Source of the DNA: Mermis nigrescens
Lineage: Eukaryota > Nematoda > Enoplea > Mermithida > Mermithidae
Length of the DNA stretch: 64,000 nt
Direction of reading: 5' to 3'
Assembly (NCBI GenBank): GCA_036768485.1
Contig: JAVLUZ010000146.1
Coordinates: forward strand, 124,001 to 188,000
In this document: positions 1-12,720 of the stretch, in pieces
Position numbering within the stretch: the stretch's first letter is position 1
How the letters are laid out: each line of letters begins with the position of its first letter
Position numbers and translations under genes: made by a program
Notes under the pieces: model-generated
The model's input: only the letters and a program-made list of their open reading frames with translations
Databases searched by the model: none
What the model was told of the DNA's origin: nothing

Positions 1-154
1 TTGGTATTATATGTGCCTAATTTACGTGTCTGCATTTGGTTGTCAATGTATAGGGTTCCCCAAATAATTATACCACCATCAACTAAACATTTTCCGGATA
101 GGAAGTGAAGCCCTCCTACATCACCTGTCAGGACTGAGTGTGTTACCAGTTGTG
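1..154. other. Unassigned AT-rich sequence
   Basis: No coding sequence or repeat border is recognised here. It is the left flank of the first MITE. Confidence 0.5.
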
Positions 155-162
155 GTTGCTAC

Positions 163-406
163 CATACGTGGGCAGCAAGAAATTTCTGGGGGGGGTGCAA
201 GATTTTTTTGAAGGTCAAAAATGGCCTTAAAAACGATGATATGGTGATAAAAACACCATTTTTCGACGTTTCTCACTCAAGCACTATCCATTGGCATCAA
301 AAATTGCGAAGAAAGCGAAAAAAATTTTCAAAAATTGAATTCTGGGGGGGGGGTATTTTGGCTTCTGGGGGTGCATACCCCTCCCAAACCCCCACGCCCA
401 GGTGTG
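163..406 (+). mobile_element. hAT-type MITE, family A, copy 1
   Basis: A 244-bp element begins CATACGTGGGCAGC and ends GCCCAGGTGTG, so its ends form imperfect terminal inverted repeats (CATACGTGGGC against CACACCTGGGC). It is flanked by GTTGCTAC (155-162) and GTTTCTAC (407-414), an 8-bp target duplication with one mismatch. The body has G-runs followed by TATTTTGG and a C-run near the 3' end. It is non-autonomous: the open frame inside it is a by-product of the repeat. 8-bp duplications and CA...TG ends are typical of hAT elements. Confidence 0.85.
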
Positions 407-414
407 GTTTCTAC

Positions 415-1419
415 ACTTCCTTCTTCCATTAAAAAGTTCAGTACACTTTTTACAGTGATCCCCACAGCACCATGAAAAAATCGATGTTAAGATTATTATT
501 ACTAGACCAAATTACATGCTGTGATGATGTGTTAGTGCAAAATTCCATGTTTTTGTCTCTTTAGCTTTCTGACAAGTGGAAACAAAAACAGGTGTTGTGA
601 TTAGCTCATCATAGACTATTCCTTTGCTATTCAAAAAACCTGTATGTGTAAATATCTGTGCGATTGTGAATGCAACTATTTCACTGCTTCTGCTGTGTAT
701 GGTGTATCTTGTGGTGCGTAAACATCTAACCTTATTTTAAACACGGTTTGACTTACAATTGATGGTATGCATTCTAATCTATCTGGAATTGATAAAGAAA
801 AAAATGTGATTTGCCACATAAATTGAAAGGTCGAACATTGACGTCAATAGTTTTTGAGCATGCTCCCAAAATCATAAAATGTGTTATCAGGCTTATCCAA
901 AAGAGTTTGCTAGCATTTGAAATTATTGAGGTGAGTAGCTTTTTACTTCCCTCAACATTACAAATGAGTGGTGCTCTATGAATGCATGTTTGAGGCATGT
1001 CCGTCTCCAAAAATTTTGGCACGTCTGCCCTAAAAGATGGTTTATTAAGCCCAGTGCTTAGTGGTGCATAATGCACTATTTGTCATACGAGCCGATTTCT
1101 GCTGTGGGCGGCAAATGCGAAAAGACGCTAAAAACAGCCAATTTTGCTCAGTTTTTCTCAAATAGTTCCTTGACTTTTATGAAATAGGCTTAGCACAAAA
1201 CGGAATCAGAAAGCTCATTTATTTTTCTATTGATCTATATATGTTTTAAATGAATTTTGTAATTTTTGTTCCGGTACTTTTTCGTTTGAAAATGTCCAAC
1301 CCTGACTGCACAAAAGATGGGACAGAAAATAAGAAGGGTTCAGAAAATCAATGACAGCTTTTGATTGGCTGATTATTTCGAAAAGTATAAAACAGTTCCT
1401 TGTAGACAAAAGAAAGGCG
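415..1419. other. Intergenic or intronic, nothing recognised
   Basis: AT-rich sequence with only short frames and no family motif. No border, tandem array or RNA gene is seen. Confidence 0.5.
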
Positions 1420-1427
1420 GTTCGAAT

Positions 1428-1690
1428 CACATGGGCATGGGAAGGGTTGGAGGGTGTGCAGTGTGCACCCCCAGAAGTTTAAATACCCTCCTCCCAGAAA
1501 TCAAAACCCCCAGAATTCAAATTTTGAAAATTTTTTTTTGCTTTTCTAGCAATTTCTGATGCCATTAAATAGTGCTCGATGAGAAACGTCAGAAAATTGT
1601 GTTTTTTCCATATGACCACTTTTAAGACCATTTTTTTACCTTTGAACATTTTTTCACCCCATGCCTGAATTTTGCTGCTGCCCACCTATG
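1428..1690 (-). mobile_element. hAT-type MITE, family A, copy 2
   Basis: A 263-bp family-A copy in reverse orientation: on the plus strand it starts CACATGGGCATGG and ends GCCCACCTATG. The flanks are a perfect 8-bp duplication, GTTCGAAT at 1420-1427 and 1691-1698. It has no coding capacity. Together with copy 1 it fixes both element ends. Confidence 0.88.
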
Positions 1691-1698
1691 GTTCGAAT

Positions 1699-4151
1699 GC
1701 TCTAGGTCTCAATGTAATTGCTTTGAAATGTTTTTTGGTACCTTTGCGTTTGAAAACAAAAAAATATTTTGCCCAAGCAGAATAAGGCATATAAGCCAGC
1801 CCTATTTTGCTGGCTTGTGCATGCATACAACAAACATTATATGTGCAACACACAGGTCTATTGTCCATGTGTACATACGTTAGCTTTGTAGGTATTGTCC
1901 AAGTAAACATGCATGCAAAACTTTACTGATACAATATAAATGCCTACACCTAGGTTACCTATGTATATATTCGAATTATATGTAGATTTGCTAAGTACGC
2001 ACAGTGTTAGTGAGCCTGAAATGACCGACAGGCTTCAGTAAATTTACAAATAAATTATATAGAGTGAAATTGAATGCCATTAGTCGTTGCTAAATATTTA
2101 TCTACCCATTTGCACATATTCAAGTGCATAGTTTGGCATTCTGAGCATTATTAATTAGAAAAATATTTGTTCTTGATCTTAATATGCAAATCCAGGCACA
2201 AACCTGTGGGGAATAAGGGTCCGACCCCCCCTCAAATTAAGAAAAAAAACTGGAAAAATCTGACTTTTACACGTTATTTTGTTCTGTTTTTGGCTTAGAC
2301 CCCCCCCCTAAAAATTGGTGTTGGTCCCCCAGAATATGAGGGCCAGCTACAGATGCCTCAGGCAAATCTACTGTAATGCCTGAACCATGTAAGAGCATTC
2401 CAGTACAATAGAAGATTAAAAGCGTTTAATTAATTAATAAACATCGATCAATCACTGATTATTAAAGTAGCCACATCATTTTGACAACTAATACATTTGC
2501 TGAAATTTCAACAATAAATATCAAATGCGTATTTGTTTATTTCTATAATACACTGACTTATTTAATTGTTACTTTTAATTTATTTGAATTCCAAAAGGTG
2601 CAATTAATTTATTTAAATTTTTGATATTGCTCGTAGATATGTGTGGTGTCAATTTAAGTCAAGCTCAATTTACATTCACTGATAAATAAAATAGTTTTCA
2701 ACTTTATTGGTCAAGTTTTGAGGTGTGAAATAATTAAATCAGCGGTAGAATGCAAAATAGAACTAGAGACAATCATTTTCTTTCTTATGCATAATGTGGT
2801 CTGCAACATGTATCTTAAGCCACAAATCGCTCATTTTTTTCTTTATACAATGAACTAAATAATAACTATCATACTGCCTAAAATCCAAAATCTTTGCGCT
2901 AGTTTTGCAGGAAAAAATTCTCTATCCATAAGAATCTCAATAAACAATTGAGAAAGATTATTTTCACTTTTTGCTAATTTCTGATACATTAACAATAAAT
3001 GCGTTTTAGCTGTGAAGTTCATTTTTGATGCGTCTAAGATGCTTTTTTTGGAAAAATTTAGCCCGCTTTATCTTTCGATTGTTTTATTCTGATCGGCCAA
3101 CTTTCTTTTGATCCAATCGGCCAATATTTGATGCATCTTCAGCATTTCATTTATAGGAGGGTACCAGTAAAGTGCCTATATGTAAACTGCGGACATATGC
3201 ATGCTGTATCTTCGAGGACATACATGTATTTTACGTAGGGTTTGAATACAAGACAAATTTTATGCATGCAAAAGTTTTGCTGGCTCGCCGATATCAATTT
3301 GACTGAGGATGTAAAACTTATGTTAATTAGATAGCAAATCGATTGACACTGTGCTAAAGGCAGTGCGTTATCAGTTCGATCTTCTGCGTAAAGCGTAGAA
3401 ATCAAGCATTGAATTTAGACTCAAATGACTTCAATAAATCGAAACGAATTTTGACTAGACTTGACGTATTAAATCAAAACATTGCAATTATATAAATTGT
3501 CAGTACACTGGAATGACATACAATCAATTTGCAAAATTATTCGCCTTCTGTATTTGTTTAAATTTTTTATCTAGCTTAGTTCTTACAATTAGTTTTAATT
3601 GTTTCTTCTCAGTTTTACGAAATAGCAGTTAAAAACTGGTTTGTAGAAGTGCAACTTTTGCTCGACCAGCAATTTGCCTTAATTTAATTTTCAATTTTGA
3701 TTTTTTGTACAAGAAGACGTGGTTTTTATAACCATAGAATCACTGGCTCAAGTAGCTTTGAGCCTACAACATTTTCTATATTTTTCGTTCTCTATTAGGC
3801 TATGAATTTGTTTAAGAATATGACAAGTTCACAGCTTGAAATAAATTTCAAAACAATTGTCTGCTGCAATTGATCGCATAAAGCCAAAGACGATTTTCTT
3901 ATATATTTGTACCTACTACAGGTGATATTCGAATGGAGGAAAGGAGAATTATGATATGCACAATAAGGCTCATCTATTTTCATCCTTCTTTTAAATCTAC
4001 TAGGAACTTTTGGATTTATATGAGCGCGAAAGTGCATATAAAAAATGGGCTAAAAGCAATGTTAGCAATTTTAGAAAATTTAACGAGCAAGACAGGATAG
4101 CATTTTAATTTATCATTGATAATCAATATTAATTATTTCGTTAATTGCTTA
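1699..4151. other. AT-rich spacer with one G/C-run patch
   Basis: No gene is recognised. A patch near 2220-2345 carries two C-runs and a CCCCCAGAAT motif recalling the MITE families here, but no ends or target duplication can be drawn. The rest is simple AT-rich sequence. Confidence 0.45.
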
Positions 4152-4269
4152 GAGATCTTGTATTAATTGCCACTTCAGAAAGAAACTACACTGGTGCCAG
4201 TGTAGCACCTCAGAAAAATGGTCACTTCAGATCAGCGATATTCTGTTTACCATTCAGTAAAAAAATAGC

Positions 4270-4725
4270 TGAACAGGAGTGACTATTTTTCTGAAGTTCA
4301 AAAGAGAGTTCATGGAACTACATTGACCGTTTTTCTGAACTTCAAAAAAAGGTCACGGAACTGCAGTGACCGCTTTTCTGAACTTCAAAAAAGGTCAGGG
4401 AAGTGCAGTGACCGTTTTTCTGAACTTCAAAAAAAGGTCACGGAACTGCAGTGACCGTTTTTCTGCATTTTCAGCAAGAAGGTCACGGAACTGCAGTGAC
4501 CGTTTTTCTGAACTTCAAAAAAGGTCAGGGAAGTGCAGTGACCGTTTTTCTGAACTTCAAAAAAGGTCACGGAACTGCAGTGACCGTTTTTCTGAATTTC
4601 AGCAAGAAGGTCACGGAACTGCAGTGACCGTTTTTCTGAATTTCAACAAAAAGGTCATGGAACTTCAGTGACCATTTTCCTGAATTTCAGAAACCGGGTC
4701 ACAGAACTGCAGTGACTAACATATG
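4270..4725 (+). repeat. 43-bp minisatellite, left arm of foldback 1
   Basis: About ten units reading CAGTGACCGTTTTTCTGAAC, then TTCAAAAA and GGTCACGGAACTG. Unit boundaries are themselves palindromic (GGTCAC...GTGACC), so each unit can fold. The minisatellite produces a repetitive open frame that should not be taken for a protein. Confidence 0.88.
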
Positions 4726-4728
4726 CAG

Positions 4729-4838
4729 CAACAAAATCCTGGGGGGCTCCGCTGGGGCAAAGTCGCGAAAATTTAATTCTGGGGGTCCCGCAGATTTTTG
4801 GGGAGGGGTTCCAGACTCCCCATGCCCATGTGTGGCAG
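4729..4838 (+). mobile_element. MITE-like insertion inside the minisatellite
   Basis: A ~110-bp G-run block begins near CATATGCAGCAAC and ends CATGCCCATGTGTG, resembling the ends of family A. The array motif GCAGTGAC lies on both sides (4719-4726 and 4839-4846), consistent with an 8-bp target duplication. The mirrored block at about 7577-7691 in the other arm shows the insertion came before the arms were duplicated or homogenised. Confidence 0.6.
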
Positions 4839-7576
4839 TGACTGTTTTCCTGAATTTCAGAAAAGTTGATGAAGTGCAATAAGTTATGTTATGAGCACAC
4901 ATTGGCGCAGGGAGTTTGGGGGTTTGTCTCTCCGGGAAGTTAAAATACCCAAAGATTAGTGTTGACCCGACCCCTAGGTTTTCCAAAAAGTGTTGGACAG
5001 TATTTTTACCATAACTGCTGTTTCTGAATAATGAATGCCTACCTTGCATACAGAAATTCGAATTCGGTAATAAGTTTTAGCACAGGTAATTTAATTACAT
5101 ACATGTGGCCGCATGAAGCTATGTACATAAATAAATAGATATATATTGGTACAAATGCATAGGTGGGTACATTTTCGATTTTGATAGCTGCAATCCGCCC
5201 ATTTTAGGCTTTAAGCAGAGGCTGATTTTGATATTAGTCGGACAAGACCACTCATGGGTGAGAGAGGTCTGCATTTGCCAAGAATTCAATGGACTACCAA
5301 AAATCGATTGATCCTCATATATATGAGAATTTTTGGCGCTATTTTCAGCAAGTTTGCCCCATCGGACCCCCAGAATTTGGTCGCTGCTTAAAATCCGATT
5401 TAATTAAACAGACTACAGCGAGCGAATAAGTATCTGATAACACTGTCGAAAATGTGACATTTTTGAGTCAAAAAATTGTCTTCAACGTTTTAAAGGCACA
5501 CTTTGTATGATTTTTTTAAATGCAATGACCGTGGGAAATCACAGCTAATTTGATGGGGTCTGTAGCCATTCTGAAGCCTAATTCCCCAAAAACACCTATC
5601 GATCATACTGCACAATTTGAGGGCCAAAATGGCGTCAAAAACAGTATAAATGCTAAAATAGCTTACAACTGGTCACTGGATACTTTCATGCATTTGAGGG
5701 AAATGTGTTAATTTACTTCCATTTGTATTCTTTGTTTCTCATTCCGCAATCCTTTTGTTCCGTTAGTACAGCCGGTATATCTCAGAATAATGCCACTTGT
5801 GCATATTTGATCTCACTTGAATTTAATATTTGCCGCCTTTTTGTCTGGAAAAACCAATTTAATTAAAAAGTATTCATGTTGGTATATACTTCTTTCTCGT
5901 TTCTAGAGTGTTCAGTAATGATTATTGTAATGTTCTTTTGTAATTATATCCGAAAAATTTTTTCATTGGAAAATCCCAACGTAATACAAGTATGTATGTA
6001 CATGTACATATCTATATTACATTGTGCTGTGATGCAACCTAGGACGGCTTGGATAACACCTCAGTCTAGGGAGTTGTGAAACGATGATATTTTTTTGGGC
6101 AAAACTTACTTGACTGATCAAACTATATTTATGTGTTTTGTGCGCAAAGAAGACAAAAGATCCGCATCTGGCGAATTTGGTTAGAAAAATTTGAGATGAC
6201 CAGACCTACAGTACACCCGTAATTGAGGCCCGCATTGCAATCAATAGCAATCAAAAACGGCCTACTTTCTTATTTTCGGCTATTCAATGCTTCTTTACTG
6301 TGGGACGTACCTACATAAAACGTCTAATAAAACGTGCATATATAGAAAGAACCAGCATAATGGACTCGTGCCTAGCGTAAGTCAAATTAATATGACAATT
6401 GCGTCGTCAGGCCAGAATATGTTTGTCTGTTTATACAGGACTGCTATACATACAGTAGGTAAACAGGTAGATTACTCCATAGCTGATTTGTAAGACGTCA
6501 ATGAGAAGAGTGCACGCAGAGTTCTGCACGTAGCTGTGAACGATAAATATATTTTGGGCAATAGAAATTGATCATTTGCAATGAATTACATGAATCAGAT
6601 TGTGTTTCGGAGTCGTTTGGGGGCGGGAAATATTAAATTCAATTGAGATCAGACATGCACAAGGGGTATTAAGCTGAGATCTACGAGCTGGTCTATCAGA
6701 ATGGAACAATAGGATTGCAGAATGAGAAACAAAGAATAAAAACGGAAGTAAATTAAACATTTCCCTCAAATGCTCGAAATTATTCAGTTATCAGTTGTAA
6801 GCTATTTTAGCATTTATGCTGTTTTTGACGCCATTTTGGCCCTCAAATTGTGCAGTGTGATCGAGACGTGTTTTTGGGGAATCCGGCTCCAGAATGGCTA
6901 CAGAACCCATCAGATTAGCTGTGATTCCTATAGTCATCGATTTTTCAAAAATCATAAAAAGTTTGCCTTTCAAACGTTGAAGATAATTTTTTGACTCAAA
7001 AATGTCAAATTTTGTACAGTGTTATCAGGTACTTATTTGCTCGCTGTAGTCTCTACAATTAAATCGAATTTCAAGCAGCGACCTAATTCTGAGCTCCTAT
7101 GGAGCAAACTTGCATAAAGAAAAAAAAACATCGAATTCTCGGTGAATCAAGATCTCATAGAAAAAAGACCTTCGAATTCTTGGCGAATCCAGACCTCTCT
7201 CGCCCATGAGTGGTCTCGTTTGACTAATATCAAAATGAGCCTCTTGTTAAAGCACAAAATGGGCGGATTGCAGCTATTGGAATCAAAAATGTACCTATCT
7301 ATGGATTTGTACAAATATATACCTATTTATTTATTAAGTTTCATGCAGCCACATGTATGTAATTAAATTACCTGTGCTAAAACTTATTACCTAATTCGAA
7401 TTTCTGTATGCAAGGTTCATTATTGAGAAACAGCAGTTACGGTAAAAATACTGTCCAACACTTCTTCCTGGAGAGACAAACCCCCCAAACCCCCTGCGCC
7501 AATGTGTACTCATAACATAACTTATTGCACTTCATCAACTTTTCTGAAATTCAGGAAAACAGTCACTGCCACACAT

Positions 7577-7691
7577 AGGCATGGGGAGTCTGGAAACCCT
7601 CCCCCAAAAATCAGGGGGAACCCCAGAATGAAATTTTTGCGATTTTTCCCCAGAGGACCCCCCTGGATTTTGTTGCTGCCCATGTTGGTCA
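7577..7691 (-). mobile_element. Mirror copy of the MITE-like block
   Basis: The reverse-complement counterpart of the block at 4729-4838, sitting at the same place relative to the tandem units of the right arm. It starts CACACATAGGCATGGGG and ends TGCTGCCCATGTTG. Confidence 0.6.
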
Positions 7692-8190
7692 CTGCAGTTC
7701 CGTGACCCGGTTTCTGAAATTCAGGAAAATGGTCATTGAAGTTCCGTGACCTTTTTGTTGAAATTCAAAAAACGATCACTGCAGTTCCGTGACCTTCTTG
7801 CTGAAATTCAGAAAAACGGTCACTGAAGTTCAGTGACCTTTTTTAAGTTCAGAAAAACGGTCACTGCAGTTCCGTGACCTAATTTTGAGGTTCAGAAAAA
7901 CGGTCACTGCAGTTCTGTGACCTTTTTTGAAGTTCAGACAAACGGTCACTGCAGTTCCATGACCTTTTTTTGAAGTTCAGAAAAACGGTCACTGCAGTTC
8001 CGTGACCTTTTTTTGAAGTCCAGAAAAACGGTCACTGAAGTTCCGTGACCTCTCTTTTGAACTTCAGAAAAATGGTCACTGCAGTTCCATGACCTCTCTT
8101 TTGAACTTCAGAAAAATGGTCACTCCTGTTCAGCAATTTTTTTGCTGAATGGTAAACAAAATATCACTGAACTGCAGTGACCGTTTTTCT
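7692..8190 (-). repeat. 43-bp minisatellite, right arm of foldback 1
   Basis: About ten units of the same 43-bp repeat in reverse complement (GGTCACTGCAGTTCCGTGACC). Units differ slightly from those of the left arm, so the arms have diverged. Confidence 0.87.
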
Positions 8191-8249
8191 GAAGTGCATA
8201 CTGGCGCCAGTGTAGTTCCTCCCTGGAGTGGCAATTAATACAAGATCCC

Positions 8250-8835
8250 TTAACTGAATAAGAGCAGTTATATCAATCTGCAGTACTAGTTAATAATGAA
8301 TAAGTAATAATACATCATTTATTTGCAAAAGATATAATTGTTAATCAACAACTAATGAATATAGAAGTAATAAATGTTTTACACCAAACAACAATCCACT
8401 TTGTTTAGTGCTCGATTCATTTTGTTTTGAATGAAAGGATTGAGATTTTTATTTTCAATGATCAAAAATATTGCATTCTGAAACAGAATATGCTTGCATT
8501 TAATGTGTATTATACGAACTAAAGTTTATATTTAGTTTATTTATACATTAAATGGACCTGTAAAATACAATATAATGTATTTTAATGCTGTGAGAACTTA
8601 AATCATCGGCAAAATAATTAATTATAATAATAGAAAAATACTAGTGAGATAATTTGAACAAATAATATCGTGTAGTAGTTTTCTTAAGCTGTTTCTTAAT
8701 TGATTTCACTAGTTGTATAATAAACTGAAAAAATTTCCTCATGCGTTTCCTTTGCTGGAATCAGAGTTGCCAAGTGCTCTTGTCAAATAAACTCGCAGTT
8801 TTTACCTCAAACTGCCCAAAACCTACCCTCCAAAA
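8250..8835. other. AT-rich spacer
   Basis: No gene or repeat border is recognised between foldback 1 and the next MITE fragment. Confidence 0.5.
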
Positions 8836-8993
8836 CACCTAGGATTGGGTTAGGGAGCACTCAAACCCCAAAAAACCAAAATACCCCCAGAATTCATTTT
8901 TTAGTGTTTTTTCGCCATACCACCATTTTTAGGGCCATTTTTTTACTTTTAAAAAATCTTGCAGCCCCAGAATTTTGGTGCAGACCACCTATG
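8836..8993 (-). mobile_element. Family A MITE, shortened and decayed copy
   Basis: A reverse-oriented copy, from about CACCTAGGATTGGG to GACCACCTATG. It keeps the ACCCCCAGAATTCA and CCCCAGAATTTTGG blocks that mark the family but is about 90 bp shorter than intact copies. No convincing target duplication is seen. Confidence 0.6.
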
Positions 8994-11165
8994 CCACCAA
9001 CCAATGATTATGCTTAGGCGCAAAAAACTTTAATCATTAAAAAATGCCTCTAACAGCCTCAAAAAACCCCTAAATTGGGGAGAACACTCAACTCAGCAAC
9101 CCTGAAAGAGCCTTTGAAAGAGGCAAGCGTTTTGTTTGGTTATTGGAGTGAAATATCAAACTATTATTGATGTGGATAAAAATAAATGGGCGCAAATCTG
9201 CCCGGCTATGTATGTATATATTGCATACTGCAGAAAGTCAGTTATTATTCCTTAATTGACAATATGTAAATGAGTACTACTGGCGCAGATAAACCAGCCA
9301 TGTGACACAATGCTTAAGAAAGCATTTAAAAGATAGGCATATTTCCATTAATCAAAAATTTGGTTTTTAGCGAGAGAGGCGGGGCAGATAAAATTAATAC
9401 AACCTGTCCCTTGGATGGCCAAAATTTTTTGTATGACAAATAGTGCAATGACTTTGGCGCATTCATAGTCAAGTCTTGCTTGAACCACCCTGTAGCTCTA
9501 TCATTTAAATTAGAAAAATTTCCATTTGGAACACCCAGTTTTCCCAGGTCAGCGGGAGTGGAAACTACTTTGATACTGAAAAAGCATGGCCAGCCTCAAT
9601 CATTTGAACTAGGAATTTCAGAGACTGACTCCATATTTTCCTCCCTTTCTTCCAATAGCATAACATTTATATTTCCGGATTTATTGAATGCTATATCCTC
9701 TTGCTCATACATGTAGCTAATATGCTCATCTGATGTTCTGGAGAACTTACTTTATTTAGGTACTTAATCACAAAGGGGTAAAGTGAGTAAGTTTCCCTAA
9801 GTGCGTGCTTAGAGGGCCAGGCTACCCTGAACAGGCCGGGCCATTTACCCCCAAGTCTGCCAGGTGGTTAGCAAGCCCAAGCTAGGGCGTAAACTCTTGG
9901 ACATGCACATGAGCTTAAGATTCGGGTTAAGTAAGAGTTGAATATAGCTTGTCTCTACATTTACAAGAGGTACAATACGACGCTAGGTCATACCATAGGT
10001 ACCAGCCTACTGCAGGCATAATCCTCCAGAGTGCCTCTACATACGTGTTCTTATTGTAGGTACAATCCCCTGGGTGCTTATACATATGTGTATAGGTGCG
10101 TGTGTGTATGGGCAAAAGGGTCAATTACATAACCCTGAGTACCTACTTCTATAACGTGTAAATGAAATGTACGACCACAGTTAAGTGCTGTTCTAGATTC
10201 ACTAACCTTCCACGGTAGTGGCAGTTACTACTAGTATGAATGAGGCTTAATTGCAGTAAAAGGTCGCCCAGATTGGATCAATCAATAGTCACCTATTTTG
10301 CTTAGATTTTGAGGATAGTTATCAATCAGCTATGGTCTGTTCTATTCCAAACCGCCAATGTTTGCTTAAAAAATATTACTGTATTAGTACCACATAAGGG
10401 CTTCTTCAAATATTTTCTTGTAGTGGCTAATTGCTCTAAACTCTCTTATTGTAATAATGTGCTTCGCTTCCCATTGCGCATCTAAAACATTGGCCGGAAC
10501 AATGTACATATATGCAAAATATTCTGCTTCAGTAATAAGTCATGAAATGAAAATGGGCCATTCGGAATTTTGTAAAGGGTTTTTTTTATAATACCACATG
10601 CTTTGAGAGTTACAATGAATAACACTGCAGTATGCCCAAAATCTGACAATCCCTATCTTGATGTCTTTCTTTACAAATCATTCAATACTCATTCTTCTTT
10701 CCTGGTCTTTTTCTTGTTCAACTATGAAATGAATAAAATATTGTCCCTTTCACAAAACCAGTGCATAGATTGCATTCCTTGAGTCAATGCAAATTGATAA
10801 CAAAAATGGTTCGAACTGAGGTAGCAATTATGATACTGTGCATGGCATTGATAAGCATATGAAGTTGTACTATGCAAAACTTTATTACAGTAAATTGCCT
10901 GGAAACTATTTTTGTAGCTGCTGCTAGATTGCTAAGAATTGATTTCCATGCCCAGGAGTAGTACAGCATTGTACTCCATGTGTTTCGAACGCATTTGCAC
11001 TTATAATCTGTTTCACATAAGTTTAGGCATAAATTTTAGGAATTTTTTGAAACAAAACCGACGGATTACAATAATTATATATGAAATTAATGCTGTAATT
11101 GCAATCTGTTGGCTTATTTATGGATATGGCATTTAAAATTTGTGCCCAAACTTGTGCCAAACAGA
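8994..11165. other. Unassigned region with one solo minisatellite unit
   Basis: Mostly nothing recognisable. Near 10020-10110 a segment matches, in reverse complement, the 44-bp minisatellite unit of 18.7 kb (GGTACAATCCCCTGGGTGC). A more GC-rich patch near 9790-9910 has no identity I can give. Confidence 0.45.
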
Positions 11166-11170
11166 CTACA

Positions 11171-11395
11171 AGTGAACTTGCATAAGCGTTCTAAATGCAT
11201 AATGGGTAGCAAATAAGAGTGCAGCAAAGTGCTAGGGGTCCCACTGCCCCACAAAAACGGCGGCTAATTAGGGGTGTGATCAAGTTGCACAGGCATTCTA
11301 AATGCATATTGGGTGGAAAATTAGAGTACAGCAAAGCACTAGGGGTCCGGCTGCCCCACTAGGTGGCTAATCAGGGGTGTAGTCAAGTGAGCTAA
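11171..11395 (+). repeat. Two tandem units of about 115 bp
   Basis: Two adjacent units share TTCTAAATGCATA, GCAAAG and CTAGGGGTCC, then CTGCCCCAC and a GGCTAAT...AGGGGTGT end. They differ at scattered bases, so the duplication is not recent. No open frame spans both. Confidence 0.75.
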
Positions 11396-11824
11396 ATGTG
11401 CAGTCAAATCAGTTTATGTAATTTAGGGTTGCCTGGTTTAAAATCCAAACAGAAAGCATGATTATATCATTTTTTAGGGAAAGTTTATTGATTAGTAATT
11501 GATTTTATTGCCAGTAGTACATACTCTACTTATTTACGTAAATACAGGGGTATGCAAAACCAGTAATTTGTGAATACTGAAGTACCTATTATACTACAGG
11601 ATATGATCACCTGTGAGTGCTGGTACCAACCAAAGACCCTGGGTCTCTATGACCTGACCTGAATTCTGCCTATCAATTGGGTCAGGCAGCCATGCCTAGA
11701 TTTCCAAGTGGTCTAATTTACTCAACCACTATTAAATACAAACACGCTAGATCTACTTAAATCTCTGGTCAAACCCTACTCCCCGGGCAACTACAGAGGA
11801 TCCCCAAGTTGAATAATTATTAAC
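11396..11824. other. AT-rich spacer
   Basis: No gene, repeat border or RNA gene is seen. Confidence 0.5.
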
Positions 11825-11826
11825 TA

Positions 11827-12522
11827 CCGTATTTGCTCGTGTATAAGCACAACTCGTGTATAAGCACAAGTGAGGTTTTTGGGGGTGTAAAAATGAAAAA
11901 AAGTTTGCCTCATGCATAAGCACAACGATCAGCAAGTTACGTCTATTACTAAGTTATAATAGTTTTAGCTTTTATTTAGCCTATACTTTAGGTTTCTGCG
12001 CAGCGCACAATATTTTGTTTTTTATCACCCTGCTGAATAGATTCGTTCCTATCGTGCTGTGTGTGACCCGTTGCCCTGCTCATAATCTTCTACATTTATT
12101 TTTTGGTCACCTTCACCTTATGCTAACATACATATAATAGAATATACTTTTCTTTACATTGATAAGTACCAAATGTTATAAGTGCAAACAAAATGGGTTT
12201 GGAGGACAAAGAAGATGAAATTATGCAGGATTTGGATTTGTTTTATGCTGATGATGTGCCGGATGATATGGAACCTACCCTTGTTGAAATATTTTGATCT
12301 TCTTCATTACCATGTTGCTGGTTTTCATTTGTGAGGCTTTATTAAATGTGTGCAATATTACTTACTTTTTATCAGCATGCTGTCTTATCCCTAGGTAACG
12401 TTATATAAATGATACCTGAGCATTTTAGTATGATAAAACTCATGTTTCTGTGTATAAGCACAAGTGCACTTTTTGGACCTGAAAATTTAAAAAAGGTTGT
12501 GCTTATACACGAGTGAATACGG
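11827..12522 (+). mobile_element. pogo/Tigger-like Tc1/mariner element, non-autonomous
   Basis: A 696-bp element with terminal inverted repeats CCGTATTTGCTCGTGTATAA and its near reverse complement TTATACACGAGTGAATACGG, flanked by TA on both sides (11825-11826 and 12523-12524). The GTATAAGCAC motif recurs inside both ends. CCGTATTTnCTCG ends with TA duplications are characteristic of pogo/Tigger elements. Most of the transposase is gone. Confidence 0.82.
12193..12297 (+). pseudogene. Possible C-terminal remnant of a pogo-like transposase
   Basis: A 34-codon frame starting at ATG gives a strongly acidic peptide (MGLEDKEDEIMQDLD, then YADDVPDD). It lies at the 3' side of the element. Acidic C-terminal tails are usual in pogo/Tigger and jerky-type transposases, so this may be the surviving tail; no DDE residues or DNA-binding domain remain. 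It could also be chance. Confidence 0.35.
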
Positions 12523-12720
12523 TATTTTTGGTTGAATATATTGACCATGAAGTATTCTGGTCCCTAATACGTAAGAGACAAGAATCCACTAGAACACAGA
12601 GCTATTATCAGTCAGGTTATCTTTAAATATTATTTATTACCTTATTTTGTAATATTTTAGGGAAGTAAAGAATTGAATCTTTCCAAAAGAGGAATGTTTA
12701 AATTGCCTCTTCATCAACAT

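Larger units (their letters stand above)
4152..8249. mobile_element. Foldback element 1 (4.1-kb inverted repeat)
   Basis: A large imperfect palindrome. The left arm, about 4152-5841, is repeated in reverse complement at about 6625-8249, around a loop of roughly 0.8 kb. The outer ends match: AGATCTTGTATTAATTGCCAC on the left is mirrored by its reverse complement ending at 8249. From outside in, each arm holds a unique end, a 43-bp tandem array, a MITE-like G-run block, and about 0.9 kb of matching unique sequence. No transposase is visible. The plan resembles Drosophila Foldback elements, with tandem units inside long inverted arms; that name is by analogy. No target duplication was found. Confidence 0.82.

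Noticed and set aside
1411..1427. GGCGGTTCGAATC, which looks like the B box of a tRNA or SINE
   Set aside because: There is no A box or cloverleaf upstream, and the sequence is part of the MITE target duplication GTTCGAAT.
4366..4671. A 101-codon repetitive open frame
   Set aside because: It is the in-frame translation of the 43-bp minisatellite; no independent coding evidence.
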